Below are positions 34,825 through 44,283 of a stretch of 64,000 bases of DNA, piece by piece (positions within the stretch are counted from its first letter, which is position 1; each line of letters starts with the position of its first letter). This DNA is from Alphaproteobacteria bacterium. Its GTDB lineage: Bacteria > Pseudomonadota > Alphaproteobacteria > Reyranellales > Reyranellaceae. Position numbers and translations under genes: made by a program. Under the pieces are notes generated by a model that saw only the letters and a list, made by a program, of their open reading frames with translations, had not been told where the DNA came from and did not search any database. Location: the NCBI GenBank assembly GCA_017308235.1, contig JAFKFL010000011.1, positions 1 to 64,000 on the forward strand, read 5' to 3'.

Positions 34825-34849
34825 GGCATATCAAAAAGAAGTGGCATAT
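34825..34849. promoter_or_regulatory. Direct repeat GGCATAT in the lysR-ABC intergenic region
   Basis: GGCATAT occurs at 34825-34831 and 34843-34849, in the 155-base region between the divergent LysR and ABC genes. The spacing of 18 bases is compatible with tandem regulator half-sites, but two copies of a 7-mer are weak evidence. Confidence 0.2.
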
Positions 34850-34906
34850 GAATTGCTTATGGAGTTGGGACGAGGCAATGTTGGCTAAGGGAGAGAAACG
34901 ACATCC

Positions 34907-35665
34907 ATGGCAGCAACGCCGATCATCGTTGCGGAGAACGTGAGCAAGCGGTTCGGAGAGAACCAGGTGCTGACGCGCGTCTCGCTGCCGGTTATGGAGC
35001 GCGATGTGGTGTGTGTGGTCGGGCCAAGCGGCTCAGGCAAGACCACATTGCTGCGCTGTCTGGCCCTTCTCGAAGTGCCCAGTGAAGGGCGCGTCGTCAT
35101 GCAAGGCCTGCCGATTTCGACTCCCGAACGGAGCAAGCAGGTGAGGAGCGCGGCACGCGCCGTCCGGTCGGACATCGGCATGGTGTTCCAGCATTTCAAT
35201 CTCTGGCCGCATATGTCGGTGCTGGAGAACCTGATCGAGGCGCCGGTTCGAGTGAAGAAGCTTCCCAAATCCGAAGCCGTCGCCATCGCCGAGAAGCTGT
35301 TGGCCAAGGTCGATTTGCTCGACAAGCGCAATGCCTATCCGGGCCGGTTGTCCGGCGGACAGCAACAGCGGGTGGCGATTGCCCGGGCGCTCGCCATGTC
35401 GCCGAAGGTCTTGCTGTTTGACGAAGCCACAAGCGCGCTCGACCCTGAACTGCGCCGCGAGGTGCTGCTGGTGATGCGCCAACTCGCCCAGGAGGGCATG
35501 ACCATGCTGGTCGTGACCCACGAGATGGGCTTTGCCCGTCAGGTCGGAACGCGCACGGTATTCATGGACAAGGGCGAGATCGTCGAAGAGGCGCCGGGTG
35601 CCGCCTTCTTTGAGAAACCGAAAACGGAGCGCGCCCAGCGCTTCCTGCAGCAATTCGAGGAATGA
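34907..35665 (+). CDS. Polar amino-acid ABC transporter ATPase (GlnQ-like)
   Basis: 252 residues with Walker A GPSGSGKTT, Q-loop FQHFNLWPHMSVLEN, signature LSGGQQQR, Walker B VLLFDEATSALDPE and switch VVTHEMGFARQVGTR. This pattern is typical of GlnQ/HisP-type subunits. It is first in the operon, followed by the binding protein and the permease. GGGAGAGAAACGACATCC precedes the ATG. Confidence 0.95.
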   Translation: MAATPIIVAENVSKRFGENQVLTRVSLPVMERDVVCVVGPSGSGKTTLLRCLALLEVPSEGRVVMQGLPISTPERSKQVRSAARAVRSDIGMVFQHFNLWPHMSVLENLIEAPVRVKKLPKSEAVAIAEKLLAKVDLLDKRNAYPGRLSGGQQQRVAIARALAMSPKVLLFDEATSALDPELRREVLLVMRQLAQEGMTMLVVTHEMGFARQVGTRTVFMDKGEIVEEAPGAAFFEKPKTERAQRFLQQFEE

Positions 35666-35692
35666 ATAACCAAGGTTCGAGGGAGGCAGATC

Positions 35693-36499
35693 ATGGGTGG
35701 AAAGGAAATCTTCGGCGCGCTGGTGCTCGCCGCGGCAATCAGCGCAGGTCCGGTGGTTCCGGCGACAGCGCAGCAGACGCAATCGCGCCTGTTCGAGATC
35801 ACGAAGAGCCACAAGCTGCGGGTTTGTCAGTTCCCGCTCTACTATTCGATCTCCTTCCGCAATCCCAAGACCGGCGAGCTTGAAGGCATCGACGTCGACC
35901 TGTCCAAGGAACTGGCCAAGGAGCTCGATGCCAAGCTCGAGGTGGTGGAGACAAGCTTCGGCTCGTTCATCGCCGACCTGCAGGCCAACAAATGCGACAT
36001 CGGGATGTTCGGTGTCGGAGCGACCCTGAAGCGGGCGCAGGCGGTCGAATTCTCCAAGCCCTATCTCGTGACGAACATCTATGCCGTGGTGCGCAAGGAT
36101 GGTCCGATCAAGAAGTGGGAGGACATCGACAAGAAGGGGATCAAAGTAGCTGTTTCGCTCGGCAGCTATATCGAGCCCTTCATGAAGGGCTACATGAAGA
36201 ACGCCGAAGTGATTTCGGTCGCGCCACCCAATACCCGTGAGGCCGAGTTGGTTGCCGGTCGCGTCGACGTCGACATGACCGACTTCCCGACGGCGATAAA
36301 GGTCACCGACGAATTCGATTGGGCGGCCTATGTCACGCCGAAGGAGAAGCTAGCGGTCACGCCTTACGCCTATGTCGTGGCGCCAGGCGACCAGATTTGG
36401 CTGAACTACATCAACCTGTTCGTCGACACGATCAAACTGGATGGCCGCCTGGTGAAGTACGCCAATAAGAACAAGCTCGGCCCGATCGTGGCGCCATAG
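35693..36499 (+). CDS. Polar amino-acid ABC transporter substrate-binding protein
   Basis: 268 residues. A signal peptide (ALVLAAAISAGPVVPATAQQ) is followed by the SBP-3 fold (LRVCQFPLYYSISFRNPKTGELEGIDVDLSKELAKELDAKLEVVETSFGSFIADLQANKCDIGMFG, and LVTNIYAVVRKDG). GAGGGAGGCAGATC precedes the ATG. It delivers a charged or polar amino-acid-like compound to the permease at 36522. Confidence 0.92.
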   Translation: MGGKEIFGALVLAAAISAGPVVPATAQQTQSRLFEITKSHKLRVCQFPLYYSISFRNPKTGELEGIDVDLSKELAKELDAKLEVVETSFGSFIADLQANKCDIGMFGVGATLKRAQAVEFSKPYLVTNIYAVVRKDGPIKKWEDIDKKGIKVAVSLGSYIEPFMKGYMKNAEVISVAPPNTREAELVAGRVDVDMTDFPTAIKVTDEFDWAAYVTPKEKLAVTPYAYVVAPGDQIWLNYINLFVDTIKLDGRLVKYANKNKLGPIVAP

Positions 36500-36521
36500 C
36501 GAAGGGCGGGCCGGCCAGAGC

Positions 36522-37190
36522 ATGTTCAAATACCAGTTCCGCTGGGACATCGTTTCCGGCGACAACCTCGACTTCCTGATGTCGGGGCTGCAAATGACGT
36601 TGATCGTCTCGGCGATCACGCTGGTGCTGGCAATGATCGCGGGACTGGTCATCGCCTTGCTGGACATGTCGCGGTTCCCGCCGGCCCGATGGGTGGGGGT
36701 CACGTTCGGTGAGATCATCCGTAACACGCCCATCCTGGTGCAGCTGCTCTGGGTCTACTATGTGCTGCCGATCGTGTTTGGCGTGCGCATCGAATCTCTC
36801 ACGGCGCTCATCGTCGGCTTGTCGCTGTACCAGGGGGCCTTCATCTCGGAGGTCTATCGTTCGGGTATCCAGAGCGTGCCGCGCGGCCACTCGGAAGCGG
36901 CTCAGGTGCTGGGCCTGTCGCCTCTGCAGAATTTCATGCGCATTGTCCTGCCGCAGGCGATTCGCATGACCTTGCCGCCGCTTGCCTCCAACTTCGTGCA
37001 GCTCATCAAGTTCTCTTCATTGGGTGCGGTCATCTCCGTAAGTGAGATCACGCGTCGAGGGATGGAGCTCTCGTCGACGACCTTCCGGCCACTCGAGATC
37101 TTCACCTTTATCGCGGTGGTGTACTTTGTGATCTGCTGGCCGCTCGCCATGGGCATCCGCGTATGGGAAGCGAAGCTCAGGAATCGTTGA
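36522..37190 (+). CDS. Polar amino-acid ABC transporter permease (HisM/GlnP-like)
   Basis: 222 residues with about five membrane segments and the EAA loop SEAAQVLGLSPLQNFMRIVLPQAIRMTLPPL. The N-terminus FRWDIV...LMSGLQMTLIVSAITLVLAM is characteristic. Only one permease gene is present, so the transporter probably uses a homodimeric membrane part. Confidence 0.93.
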   Translation: MFKYQFRWDIVSGDNLDFLMSGLQMTLIVSAITLVLAMIAGLVIALLDMSRFPPARWVGVTFGEIIRNTPILVQLLWVYYVLPIVFGVRIESLTALIVGLSLYQGAFISEVYRSGIQSVPRGHSEAAQVLGLSPLQNFMRIVLPQAIRMTLPPLASNFVQLIKFSSLGAVISVSEITRRGMELSSTTFRPLEIFTFIAVVYFVICWPLAMGIRVWEAKLRNR

Positions 37191-37193
37191 TAC

Positions 37194-38447
37194 ATGTCGG
37201 ATGTCAGAACCACGCTGGCGCGGAAGGTTGAGGCCGCGCGCGATCACTTGATCTCGACCACGCAGCGTCTTGTCGCCGTGGCGTCGCCCAATCCACCGAG
37301 CGATACCGCCGAGATCGCCGCGGTGACGGAGGCCTTGCTGCGCGAGATCCCGGAGATCGAAATCGAGACCATCGAGCCGGCTCCGCGCGTCAGGAGCCTG
37401 ATCGCGCGGTTGCGCAGCGGCCGGCCCGGCCGGCGACTGATCTTCAACGGACACCTCGACACCTTTCCCTTGCTCGAGGGATTGCCCTGGACCGTTCCAC
37501 CCCTGGGCGGTGTCCTGAAAGACGGCAAACTCTACGGGCGCGGCGTCTGCGATATGAAGGGCGGCATCGCCTGCTCTGTGCTCGCGGCGATGTTGCTGGC
37601 TGATCATCGAGATGCATGGAGTGGAGAGATCGTCCTCACACTTGCCGGGGATGAGGAAAATATGGGCTCGCTCGGCACGGGCTACATGATGGAGCATGTC
37701 CCGCACGCCCAAGGGGACGGCAACATCTGTGGTGATGTGGGTTCCCCGAAAGTGGTGCGTTTCGGCGAGAAGGGCCTTATGTGGGTCGAGGTCGAGGCCA
37801 CCGGGACACCGGCGCATGGCGCGCACGTGCATCGCGGTATCAATGCGGTCGACCGATTGCGGGTCGCGCTCGACAAACTGAAGGATCTGGAAGAGGTGCC
37901 ATTCCAGGCGCCGCCTATCGTTACCGAAGCGATCGCGAAGGCAAAGCACATCTCGGAGCCGTTGTCGGGCGCCGGCGAGTCGGAAACCTTGCAGCGTGTG
38001 ACGGTCAACATCGGCACGATCGAGGGCGGAACGTCGCCCAATCTCGTGCCCACCCATGCCATTGCGCGCGCCGATATCCGCCTGCCTGTCGGCATCACGA
38101 CCGACGTCCTCGCGGCCAAGCTCGACGAATGGCTGGCACCACTCGAGGGCGTGAGCTGGCGCGCCATCCGGCGCTTCGAACCTTCGTTCACGCCGCCGGA
38201 TCACGAGCTGGTTCGCCGGACTGCCGGTGTTGCCGCGGAAGTGCTGGGCTCACCGCCGGCGGTAAACATGCGGGTCGGCGGCTCCGACTCTCGATGGTAT
38301 CGCAAATACGGCGTGCCGACCGTGGTGCTGGGGCTCACGCCGTTCAATATGGGCGGTGCCGACGAGTATATCCTGGTGGACGAGCTGTTGGCCGTCGCCA
38401 AGATTCACACGCTTGTGGCCTATGATTTCCTCTCCGCGGGGCAATGA
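37194..38447 (+). CDS. M20-family metallopeptidase (ArgE/DapE-type)
   Basis: 417 residues with the M20 metal site: NGHLDTFP (His, Asp), GVCDMKGGIACSVLA (bridging Asp), GDEENMGS (Glu-Glu) and a GDVGSPKVVRFGEKGLMWVEVEATG dimerisation lid. The C-terminal His equivalent lies in VGGSDSRWYRKYGVPTVVLG. It is three bases after the permease stop, so it acts on the imported compound, probably removing an N-acyl group or cleaving a dipeptide. Confidence 0.9.
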   Translation: MSDVRTTLARKVEAARDHLISTTQRLVAVASPNPPSDTAEIAAVTEALLREIPEIEIETIEPAPRVRSLIARLRSGRPGRRLIFNGHLDTFPLLEGLPWTVPPLGGVLKDGKLYGRGVCDMKGGIACSVLAAMLLADHRDAWSGEIVLTLAGDEENMGSLGTGYMMEHVPHAQGDGNICGDVGSPKVVRFGEKGLMWVEVEATGTPAHGAHVHRGINAVDRLRVALDKLKDLEEVPFQAPPIVTEAIAKAKHISEPLSGAGESETLQRVTVNIGTIEGGTSPNLVPTHAIARADIRLPVGITTDVLAAKLDEWLAPLEGVSWRAIRRFEPSFTPPDHELVRRTAGVAAEVLGSPPAVNMRVGGSDSRWYRKYGVPTVVLGLTPFNMGGADEYILVDELLAVAKIHTLVAYDFLSAGQ

Positions 38448-38450
38448 CAG

Positions 38451-39392
38451 ATGGACCGTCTTTCGGATGCAGAGCTCTTCACCTCTCCCATGACCTTCAT
38501 GGGGGTGCCCTATGGCCGGCCCGGGCCAGGCAATCGCGCCGCGATCCTCGGCATCCCGTTCGATTGCGGCACCAACATGCGGATCGGCGCGCGCGGCGGT
38601 CCCGATTCCGTGCGACAGCAATCCGCGCTCATGCGGCGCTTCAACCCCACGAATGCCGACTTCGACCCGGTCGCGGCACTTGGGCTGGTCGATTGCGGCA
38701 ACGTGAAGCTCACACCCAGCAAGATCGTCGATGCCTTCGAACGTACCGAACAGGCGGTGGATCGCATCGTCGCCGCGGGCGCGGTGCCGATCACGATCGG
38801 CGGCGACGGCTCGGTCACTGTTCCGGTCGCGCGTGCCGTCGGCAAGAAGTATCCGAAGATGGCAGCGCTCCACATCGATTCGCATACCGATTCTTATCCC
38901 TATGAATCAGAGGAGAAGTACAACTCGGCGACCCAGTTCACGCATGTCGCCGAGGAGGGCCTGGTCGATCCGGAATTCTCCTGGCATGTCGGGATCCGCA
39001 GCACCACTTACGCGCAAGGCGTGGTGCCGAGGGCGATGAGTCTCGGCTACAAGGTGGTGTCGATCGACGAGCTGGTGCGGGGTGGTTTCGCTCAGCGCAT
39101 GGCCGAGTTCCGTGACCGGGTCGGCAAGCGTCCGGTCTACCTCTGCTTCGACATGGATGTGTTCGATCCCTCGTGCGCGCCCGGCGTCTGCACGCCCTCC
39201 TGGGGTGGTCTGTCGGCGCGGGAGGGTATCGATCTGCTGCGCTGCCTGACCGATCTCAATATCGTTGCGATCGACGTCAATACGGTGAGCCCGCCGCAAG
39301 ACGTGAACGGCATGGCTGCGCACCTCTGCGCGCATGTGATCTACGAGACCTTGGTCCTGCTCTGTCGGCAAATGGGTCTGACGGCCGCATAG
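38451..39392 (+). CDS. Ureohydrolase (agmatinase/arginase-family) with altered metal site
   Basis: 313 residues of the ureohydrolase fold. The second Mn cluster motif HIDSHTDSY (Asp143, His145, Asp147) and FDMDVFDPSCAPGVCTP (Asp234, Asp236) are intact. The first motif GGDH is GGDG (His to Gly120), and DVVEVSP is DVNTVSP, so the usual substrate-binding Glu is Thr278. It lies four bases after the M20 gene and next to a polar-amino-acid importer, suggesting a guanidino or formimino substrate. Whether it hydrolyses guanidine bonds normally is doubtful. Confidence 0.85.
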   Translation: MDRLSDAELFTSPMTFMGVPYGRPGPGNRAAILGIPFDCGTNMRIGARGGPDSVRQQSALMRRFNPTNADFDPVAALGLVDCGNVKLTPSKIVDAFERTEQAVDRIVAAGAVPITIGGDGSVTVPVARAVGKKYPKMAALHIDSHTDSYPYESEEKYNSATQFTHVAEEGLVDPEFSWHVGIRSTTYAQGVVPRAMSLGYKVVSIDELVRGGFAQRMAEFRDRVGKRPVYLCFDMDVFDPSCAPGVCTPSWGGLSAREGIDLLRCLTDLNIVAIDVNTVSPPQDVNGMAAHLCAHVIYETLVLLCRQMGLTAA

Positions 39393-39482
39393 ACCTGAGG
39401 GCACAGCCCGCCCTCGATTGACTCCCTCGGCCGACGCCGCACAATCGATGGCGCCAGCAAGCAGCATCCAGAGGGAACGACC

Positions 39483-40247
39483 ATGCGTTTCGAGGGCAAG
39501 GTTGCACTGATCACGGCGGCGGCGAACGGCATCGGCCGCGCCACCGCCGAGATCATGGCGCGCGAAGGGGCGATCGTGATTGCGGCCGACAATCACCAGG
39601 GGCGCCTTGACGAGGCGGTGCCGGCCCTGCGACGGGATGGCGCCCAGGTCGAGGGCAAGCTGGTCGACGCGCTGGATGCGGCGCAGGTCGATAAGCTGGT
39701 CGCGGATGTGGAGCGTGACCACGGCCGGATCGACATCCTGGTCAATGCGGTGGGCGGCAGTACGGTGATCGACAAACCGGCGGCGAGCACCGAGCAGTTG
39801 ACCTTGGCCGACTGGCAGAAGCTGATCGCCTTCAATCTCGACGGCACTTTCCTGGTCACGCACGCCGTGATCCCGGTAATGAAGCGACGTCGCAGCGGCA
39901 AGATCGTCAACCTTGCGTCAATCGCGGGACGTGGCCTCAGTGCCAACAGCTCGAGCGCCTATGCGGCCGCCAAGGGCGGCATCATCGCCTTCACCCGCAA
40001 GCTCGCCCACGAACTTGGTCCCGAAGGCATCAACGTCAACGCCATCGCACCCAGCGTGACATTGACCGAACGCATCCGGCCGCATTGGGAAAAGCGCTCC
40101 CAAGGGTCTCAGGCGGAGGAGATCGAACGCACGCCGTTGCGGCGCGTCGCCGAGGCGGTCGATCAGGCGCGGGTCGTCTGTTTCCTGGCCTCGTCCGATG
40201 CCGACTTCGTCACCGGCATCACGATCGATGTGACGGGCGGCGTCTAG
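39483..40247 (+). CDS. SDR-family oxidoreductase
   Basis: 254 residues with the Rossmann ITAAANGIGRATAE glycine-rich loop, NAVGG, catalytic Ser in VNLASIAGRG, and Tyr/Lys in SSAYAAAKGG. The C-terminal VTGITIDVTGG is standard. The ATG at 39483 follows GAGGGAACGACC. It may oxidise the alcohol or reduce the keto group of a catabolic intermediate. Confidence 0.93.
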   Translation: MRFEGKVALITAAANGIGRATAEIMAREGAIVIAADNHQGRLDEAVPALRRDGAQVEGKLVDALDAAQVDKLVADVERDHGRIDILVNAVGGSTVIDKPAASTEQLTLADWQKLIAFNLDGTFLVTHAVIPVMKRRRSGKIVNLASIAGRGLSANSSSAYAAAKGGIIAFTRKLAHELGPEGINVNAIAPSVTLTERIRPHWEKRSQGSQAEEIERTPLRRVAEAVDQARVVCFLASSDADFVTGITIDVTGGV

Positions 40248-40274
40248 CCGGACGCCCCAACCGAGGGAGTGATC

Positions 40275-41168
40275 ATGGCAGGCAAGGTTGGATTCATCGG
40301 GCTGGGCGCCATGGGAGGACCGATGGCGCTCAACCTCGCGAAGGCGGGCTTCGAGTTGGTCGTCCACGACATCGATGCAACGAAGACCGAACCGTTGCGC
40401 AAAACGGGCGCCGACGTGGTGACCACCGCCGACCTCACAGCGGCCGCCGCGGACCGAACCATCGTCATTGTCGAGACGACGGAGCAAGCCGAATCGGTGA
40501 TCATCGGTGCGCACGGCATCATTCGCGGCGCCAAGCCGGGACACATCGTCGTGTGCATGTCGACCATCGATCCTTTTGCCGCGCGCATCTTCGCGGATCG
40601 CCTGGCCGGACGGGACATCGCCATGCTGGATGCGCCGGTCAGCGGCGGCACGGGGCGGGCAAAATCGGGCGAGCTGTCCGTCATCGTCGGTGGCTCGGCA
40701 GAGACTTACGTGAAGTGCCAGGATCTGTTCGCTGCGCTGGGGAGCCAGTCGTTCCATGTCGGCCCGCTGGGCAGCGGCCTCGCCATGAAACTGGTCAACA
40801 ACATGCTGGTCCAGGTCAACACAGTCGCGGTCGCGGAGGCGATGGTGCTGGGCGTGAAGGCAGGGCTCGATCCGCGCACGATCTACGAAGTGGTGCGCGT
40901 TTCGACCGGCGCCAGCGCGGCCTGGGATCTGCGGGTGCCGCGTATCCTGGCTGGCGACTTCGAGCCCGGCGGCACGATCGACATTTCCTACAAGGACCAG
41001 GAGCTCGAAACCGCCTTCGCCAAAAGACTGGGTGTGCCGCTGTTGCTCGCCAATGTGACCCAGCAGGTCTACCAGATGGCCCGGGCCCGCGGACTGAACA
41101 AGCAGGATGGGGCGGCCATCGTTAAAATCTTCGAGCAGTTGGCCGGCGTCACGGTGAAAGGCGACTAG
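40275..41168 (+). CDS. 3-hydroxyisobutyrate dehydrogenase-like NAD(P)-dependent enzyme
   Basis: 297 residues with GFIGLGAMGGPMALNL (NAD binding), the substrate signature DAPVSGGTGRAKSGELSVIVGG and catalytic Lys in GLAMKLVNNML. It belongs to the beta-hydroxyacid dehydrogenase family (HIBADH, tartronate semialdehyde reductase). The preferred start is ATG 40275 with GAGGGAG upstream; a GTG at 40269 is in frame. Its last four bases overlap the convergent gene's stop (CTAG). Confidence 0.9.
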   Translation: MAGKVGFIGLGAMGGPMALNLAKAGFELVVHDIDATKTEPLRKTGADVVTTADLTAAAADRTIVIVETTEQAESVIIGAHGIIRGAKPGHIVVCMSTIDPFAARIFADRLAGRDIAMLDAPVSGGTGRAKSGELSVIVGGSAETYVKCQDLFAALGSQSFHVGPLGSGLAMKLVNNMLVQVNTVAVAEAMVLGVKAGLDPRTIYEVVRVSTGASAAWDLRVPRILAGDFEPGGTIDISYKDQELETAFAKRLGVPLLLANVTQQVYQMARARGLNKQDGAAIVKIFEQLAGVTVKGD

Positions 41169-42898
41169 GACGGCCGAGCCCGAGCCCCGCGCACCAGTCT
41201 GCCTGGCAGGGCGCCGGTGAATGCGCCATCGCGGTAGGTGACTTCGCCTGCGACGATCGTGGCACGATAGCCCTCGGCCTTCTGCTCGAGCCGACGGCCT
41301 CCGCCTGGCAGGTTGTGCACGGGATGCGGGGCAGCGACGCTGAGGCGATCGAGGTCGATCACGTTGATGTCGGCTCTATAGTCGGCCGCCAACCGCCCGC
41401 GATCGCCGAGGCCGATCGTTTGTGCCGGCACATCGGTAAGCTGTTGGACTGTCCAGGCGAGGGGCCAGCGCTCGCCCTTGCGATCGCGCGTCCAGTAGGT
41501 GAGGGCGTGCGTGGTGTAGCTCGCGTCGCAGATTAGACCGTAATGCGCACCACCGTCGCCCAGCGCCATCACCGTGTGCTCGTGCCGCAGCATGCGCCCC
41601 ATGTTGGCATCGGAGCAGTCGGTATAGTTGGCACCGGGATGGAACAGGATCGTGCGGCCATCACCGGAAACCAGCAGGTTATAGGCGAGCTCGAGCGGGG
41701 AGATGCCGAGTACCGCGGCCCGTGCATCCAGCCGCTGGTCGGCGGCCGGTGTGTAGTTCGGTGGATCGCCCAGCACGAACATGTTGCCCACGCTGCGCAT
41801 GAACGCGAGCATTTGGGGATTGCGATAAGTTGGCTCCTCGGCGAGGAGGCGCATCCGGAGTGCCGGATCGCGAAGCCGCACAAGCTTTTGTGCCAGCGGA
41901 AGGTCGGCGACGTCGTGATAACTCGGGCAGGTCGAGAAGGGATGGAATGACAGCTCGAGTCCATACAGGATGGCCACGGGCCGCGCCGCGACTTGACCGC
42001 GGATCGGCAAACCGTCGCGGTTGGCTTGTTCGACCTCGCGCAACAGGGTCTTCCACCGGCCGGGATAGAGCGAGATGTCGAGCAGGGTGAAGGACAGAGG
42101 CCGCCCGGACAGTTTTGCCAGACGGCGCAGCATCGCGAATTCGGTCGCCCCGTCGGCTGTCGTGTCCTGGAAGTCGTCGAGGAGCTGGATGACACCCTTG
42201 CCGATGCGGCCCATGCCACGCGCGATGGCCGTCAGCTCCTCCTCGGCGGCAGTGATGGTCGGAGTAAGGGCGCCTTCGGATGTGCGATGAAAAAGCGAAC
42301 GCGAGGTCGTGAAGCCTAAGGCGCCGGCGCTCAGTCCTTCCTCCACGATCGATGCCATGGCGCCCATGTCCTCGGCCGTTGCGGGCTCGCGATCGACGCC
42401 GCGCTGACCCATCACGAAAACACGCAACGGCGCGTGCGGCACCTGGGTTGCGAAGTCGATGTCGCAGCGTCTGGCATCCAGCGCATCGAGGTACTCGGGG
42501 AAGCTCTGCCAGTTCCAAGGCACGCCTTCGCGCATCACCAGCTCGGGGATGTCCTCGACACCCTCCATGACCTTGATCAGCGTGTCGCGATCCTGCGGCC
42601 GGCACGGCGCGAAGCCCACGCCGCAATTTCCCATCAGGACGGTGGTCACGCCATGCCCAGAGGACGGGGTGAAACGGTCATCCCAGGTGACCTGGCCGTC
42701 GTAATGCGTGTGGATGTCGACGAAGCCCGGCGTCACGGCCAGTCCCTTCGCGTCGATTTCCTCGCGCCCTATGCCGTCGACGCGGCCCACCGCGGCGATG
42801 CGGCCATCCCGCACCGCGACATCAGCTTCGCGCGGCTCGCTGCCCGAGCCGTCGATCACCGTTCCGTTGCGCACCACCAGGTCGAAGTCGGCTGCCAT
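41165..42898 (-). CDS. N-acyl-D-amino-acid deacylase-like amidohydrolase
   Basis: 577 residues resembling D-aminoacylases: PGFVDIHTHYDGQVTWDDRFTPSSGHGVTTVLMGNCGVGFAP (metal HxH and the ligand Cys), QRGVDREPATAEDM, and the C-terminal ADINVIDLDRL strand. It hydrolyses N-acyl-D-amino acids or related amides in the cytoplasm. It converges on the importer operon, so it may complete processing of the same family of compounds. Confidence 0.9.
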   Translation of the reverse strand: MAADFDLVVRNGTVIDGSGSEPREADVAVRDGRIAAVGRVDGIGREEIDAKGLAVTPGFVDIHTHYDGQVTWDDRFTPSSGHGVTTVLMGNCGVGFAPCRPQDRDTLIKVMEGVEDIPELVMREGVPWNWQSFPEYLDALDARRCDIDFATQVPHAPLRVFVMGQRGVDREPATAEDMGAMASIVEEGLSAGALGFTTSRSLFHRTSEGALTPTITAAEEELTAIARGMGRIGKGVIQLLDDFQDTTADGATEFAMLRRLAKLSGRPLSFTLLDISLYPGRWKTLLREVEQANRDGLPIRGQVAARPVAILYGLELSFHPFSTCPSYHDVADLPLAQKLVRLRDPALRMRLLAEEPTYRNPQMLAFMRSVGNMFVLGDPPNYTPAADQRLDARAAVLGISPLELAYNLLVSGDGRTILFHPGANYTDCSDANMGRMLRHEHTVMALGDGGAHYGLICDASYTTHALTYWTRDRKGERWPLAWTVQQLTDVPAQTIGLGDRGRLAADYRADINVIDLDRLSVAAPHPVHNLPGGGRRLEQKAEGYRATIVAGEVTYRDGAFTGALPGRLVRGARARPS

Positions 42899-43053
42899 GG
42901 CGCTCTCCTGTGCGGCTTCGTATCAATCGTTACCAGCTAGATCCCGCAATGGGAATGAGGGCGGCCCGCAGGACGAGGTGAGGAAATGCCGCTACGCTGT
43001 GTCTCGAAACTGACGGGTTTTGTCGCCATATGACCGCCAAGCGCGAGGTAGCC

Positions 43054-44280
43054 ATGTCCAGTCCTCTGTCCTTCCAGGTGCCAGAACCCGCTGTGCGGCC
43101 CGGTGGTGCGCCGGACTTCAGCGATGTGCCGATCTCGCGAGCGGGCGAGGTTCGGCGTCCTCCAGTCGATGTGGCGCCCGAGGACATCCGCGATCTCGCC
43201 TTTGCGATCATCCGCGTCCTCAACCGCGACAGCGAGGCCGTGGGCCCGTGGGCCGGACTTTTGAACGATGCCCAGCTGTTGGAAGGTCTGCGCCACATGA
43301 TGACCCTGCGCGCGTTCGATGCGCGCATGCAGATGGCGCAGCGACAGGGCAAGACCTCGTTCTACATGCAGCATATGGGCGAAGAGGCGGTGAGCTGTGC
43401 TTTCCGCATGGCACTCGAGCCGGGCGACATGAACTTCCCAACTTACCGCCAGGCCGGACTGTTGATTGCCGGCGGCTATCCCATGCTCGACATGATGTGC
43501 CAGATCTACTCCAACGAACTCGATCCCCTGAAGGGGCGACAGTTGCCGGTGCTGTACTCGGCGCGCGATCACGGCTTCTTCTCGGTCTCGGGGAATCTTG
43601 CGACCCAGTACATCCAGGCGGTTGGCTGGGCGATGGCGTCGGCGATGAAGCGCGACACCAAGATCGCAGCGGGCTGGATCGGCGATGGCTCGACTGCCGA
43701 GTCGGATTTTCACGCTGCCCTTGTGTTCGCCTCGACCTACAAGGCCCCGGTGGTTCTCAACATCGTCAACAATCAGTGGGCGATCTCGACGTTCCAGGGA
43801 ATCGCCCGCGGCGGTTCGGGCACATTCGCCGCGCGGGGCCTAGGCTTCGGCATTCCGGCGCTGCGGGTCGATGGCAACGACTACCTCGCTGTCCATGCGG
43901 TGGCCCAATGGGCAGTCGAGCGCGCCCGGCGCAACCTGGGGCCGACAGTGATCGAGTACGTGACCTATCGGGTCGGCGCGCATTCCACATCGGATGATCC
44001 TTCCGCTTACCGGCCGAAGACGGAGTCGGACGCCTGGCCGCTCGGCGATCCTGTGCTGCGGCTCAAGAATCACCTGATCCGGCGCGGCGCCTGGTCGGAG
44101 GATCGGCACAAGCAGGCCGAGGCGGAGATCCTTTCGTCAGTCATCGCGGTCCAGAAGGAAGCCGAGACCCACGGCACACTCCATACCGGGCCGCACCCAT
44201 CGGCCCGCGACATGTTCGAGGGCGTGTTCGAGCAGATGCCGCCGCATCTGCGCCGGCAACGGCAGCAGGGAGGAGTCTAG
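43054..44280 (+). CDS. bkdA1: Branched-chain 2-oxoacid dehydrogenase E1 alpha
   Basis: A 408-residue BkdA1-like protein. Motifs include QRQGKTSFYMQHMGEEAV, FPTYRQAGLLIAGGYP, DPLKGRQLPVLYS and the thiamine-diphosphate motif GDGSTAESDF to NIVNNQWAIS. The C-terminus HLRRQRQ is typical. Start chosen at ATG 43054 because GCGAGG lies six bases before it; ATG 43030 lacks a ribosome site. It opens the four-gene bkd operon. Confidence 0.95.
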   Translation: MSSPLSFQVPEPAVRPGGAPDFSDVPISRAGEVRRPPVDVAPEDIRDLAFAIIRVLNRDSEAVGPWAGLLNDAQLLEGLRHMMTLRAFDARMQMAQRQGKTSFYMQHMGEEAVSCAFRMALEPGDMNFPTYRQAGLLIAGGYPMLDMMCQIYSNELDPLKGRQLPVLYSARDHGFFSVSGNLATQYIQAVGWAMASAMKRDTKIAAGWIGDGSTAESDFHAALVFASTYKAPVVLNIVNNQWAISTFQGIARGGSGTFAARGLGFGIPALRVDGNDYLAVHAVAQWAVERARRNLGPTVIEYVTYRVGAHSTSDDPSAYRPKTESDAWPLGDPVLRLKNHLIRRGAWSEDRHKQAEAEILSSVIAVQKEAETHGTLHTGPHPSARDMFEGVFEQMPPHLRRQRQQGGV

Positions 44281-44283
44281 CCG

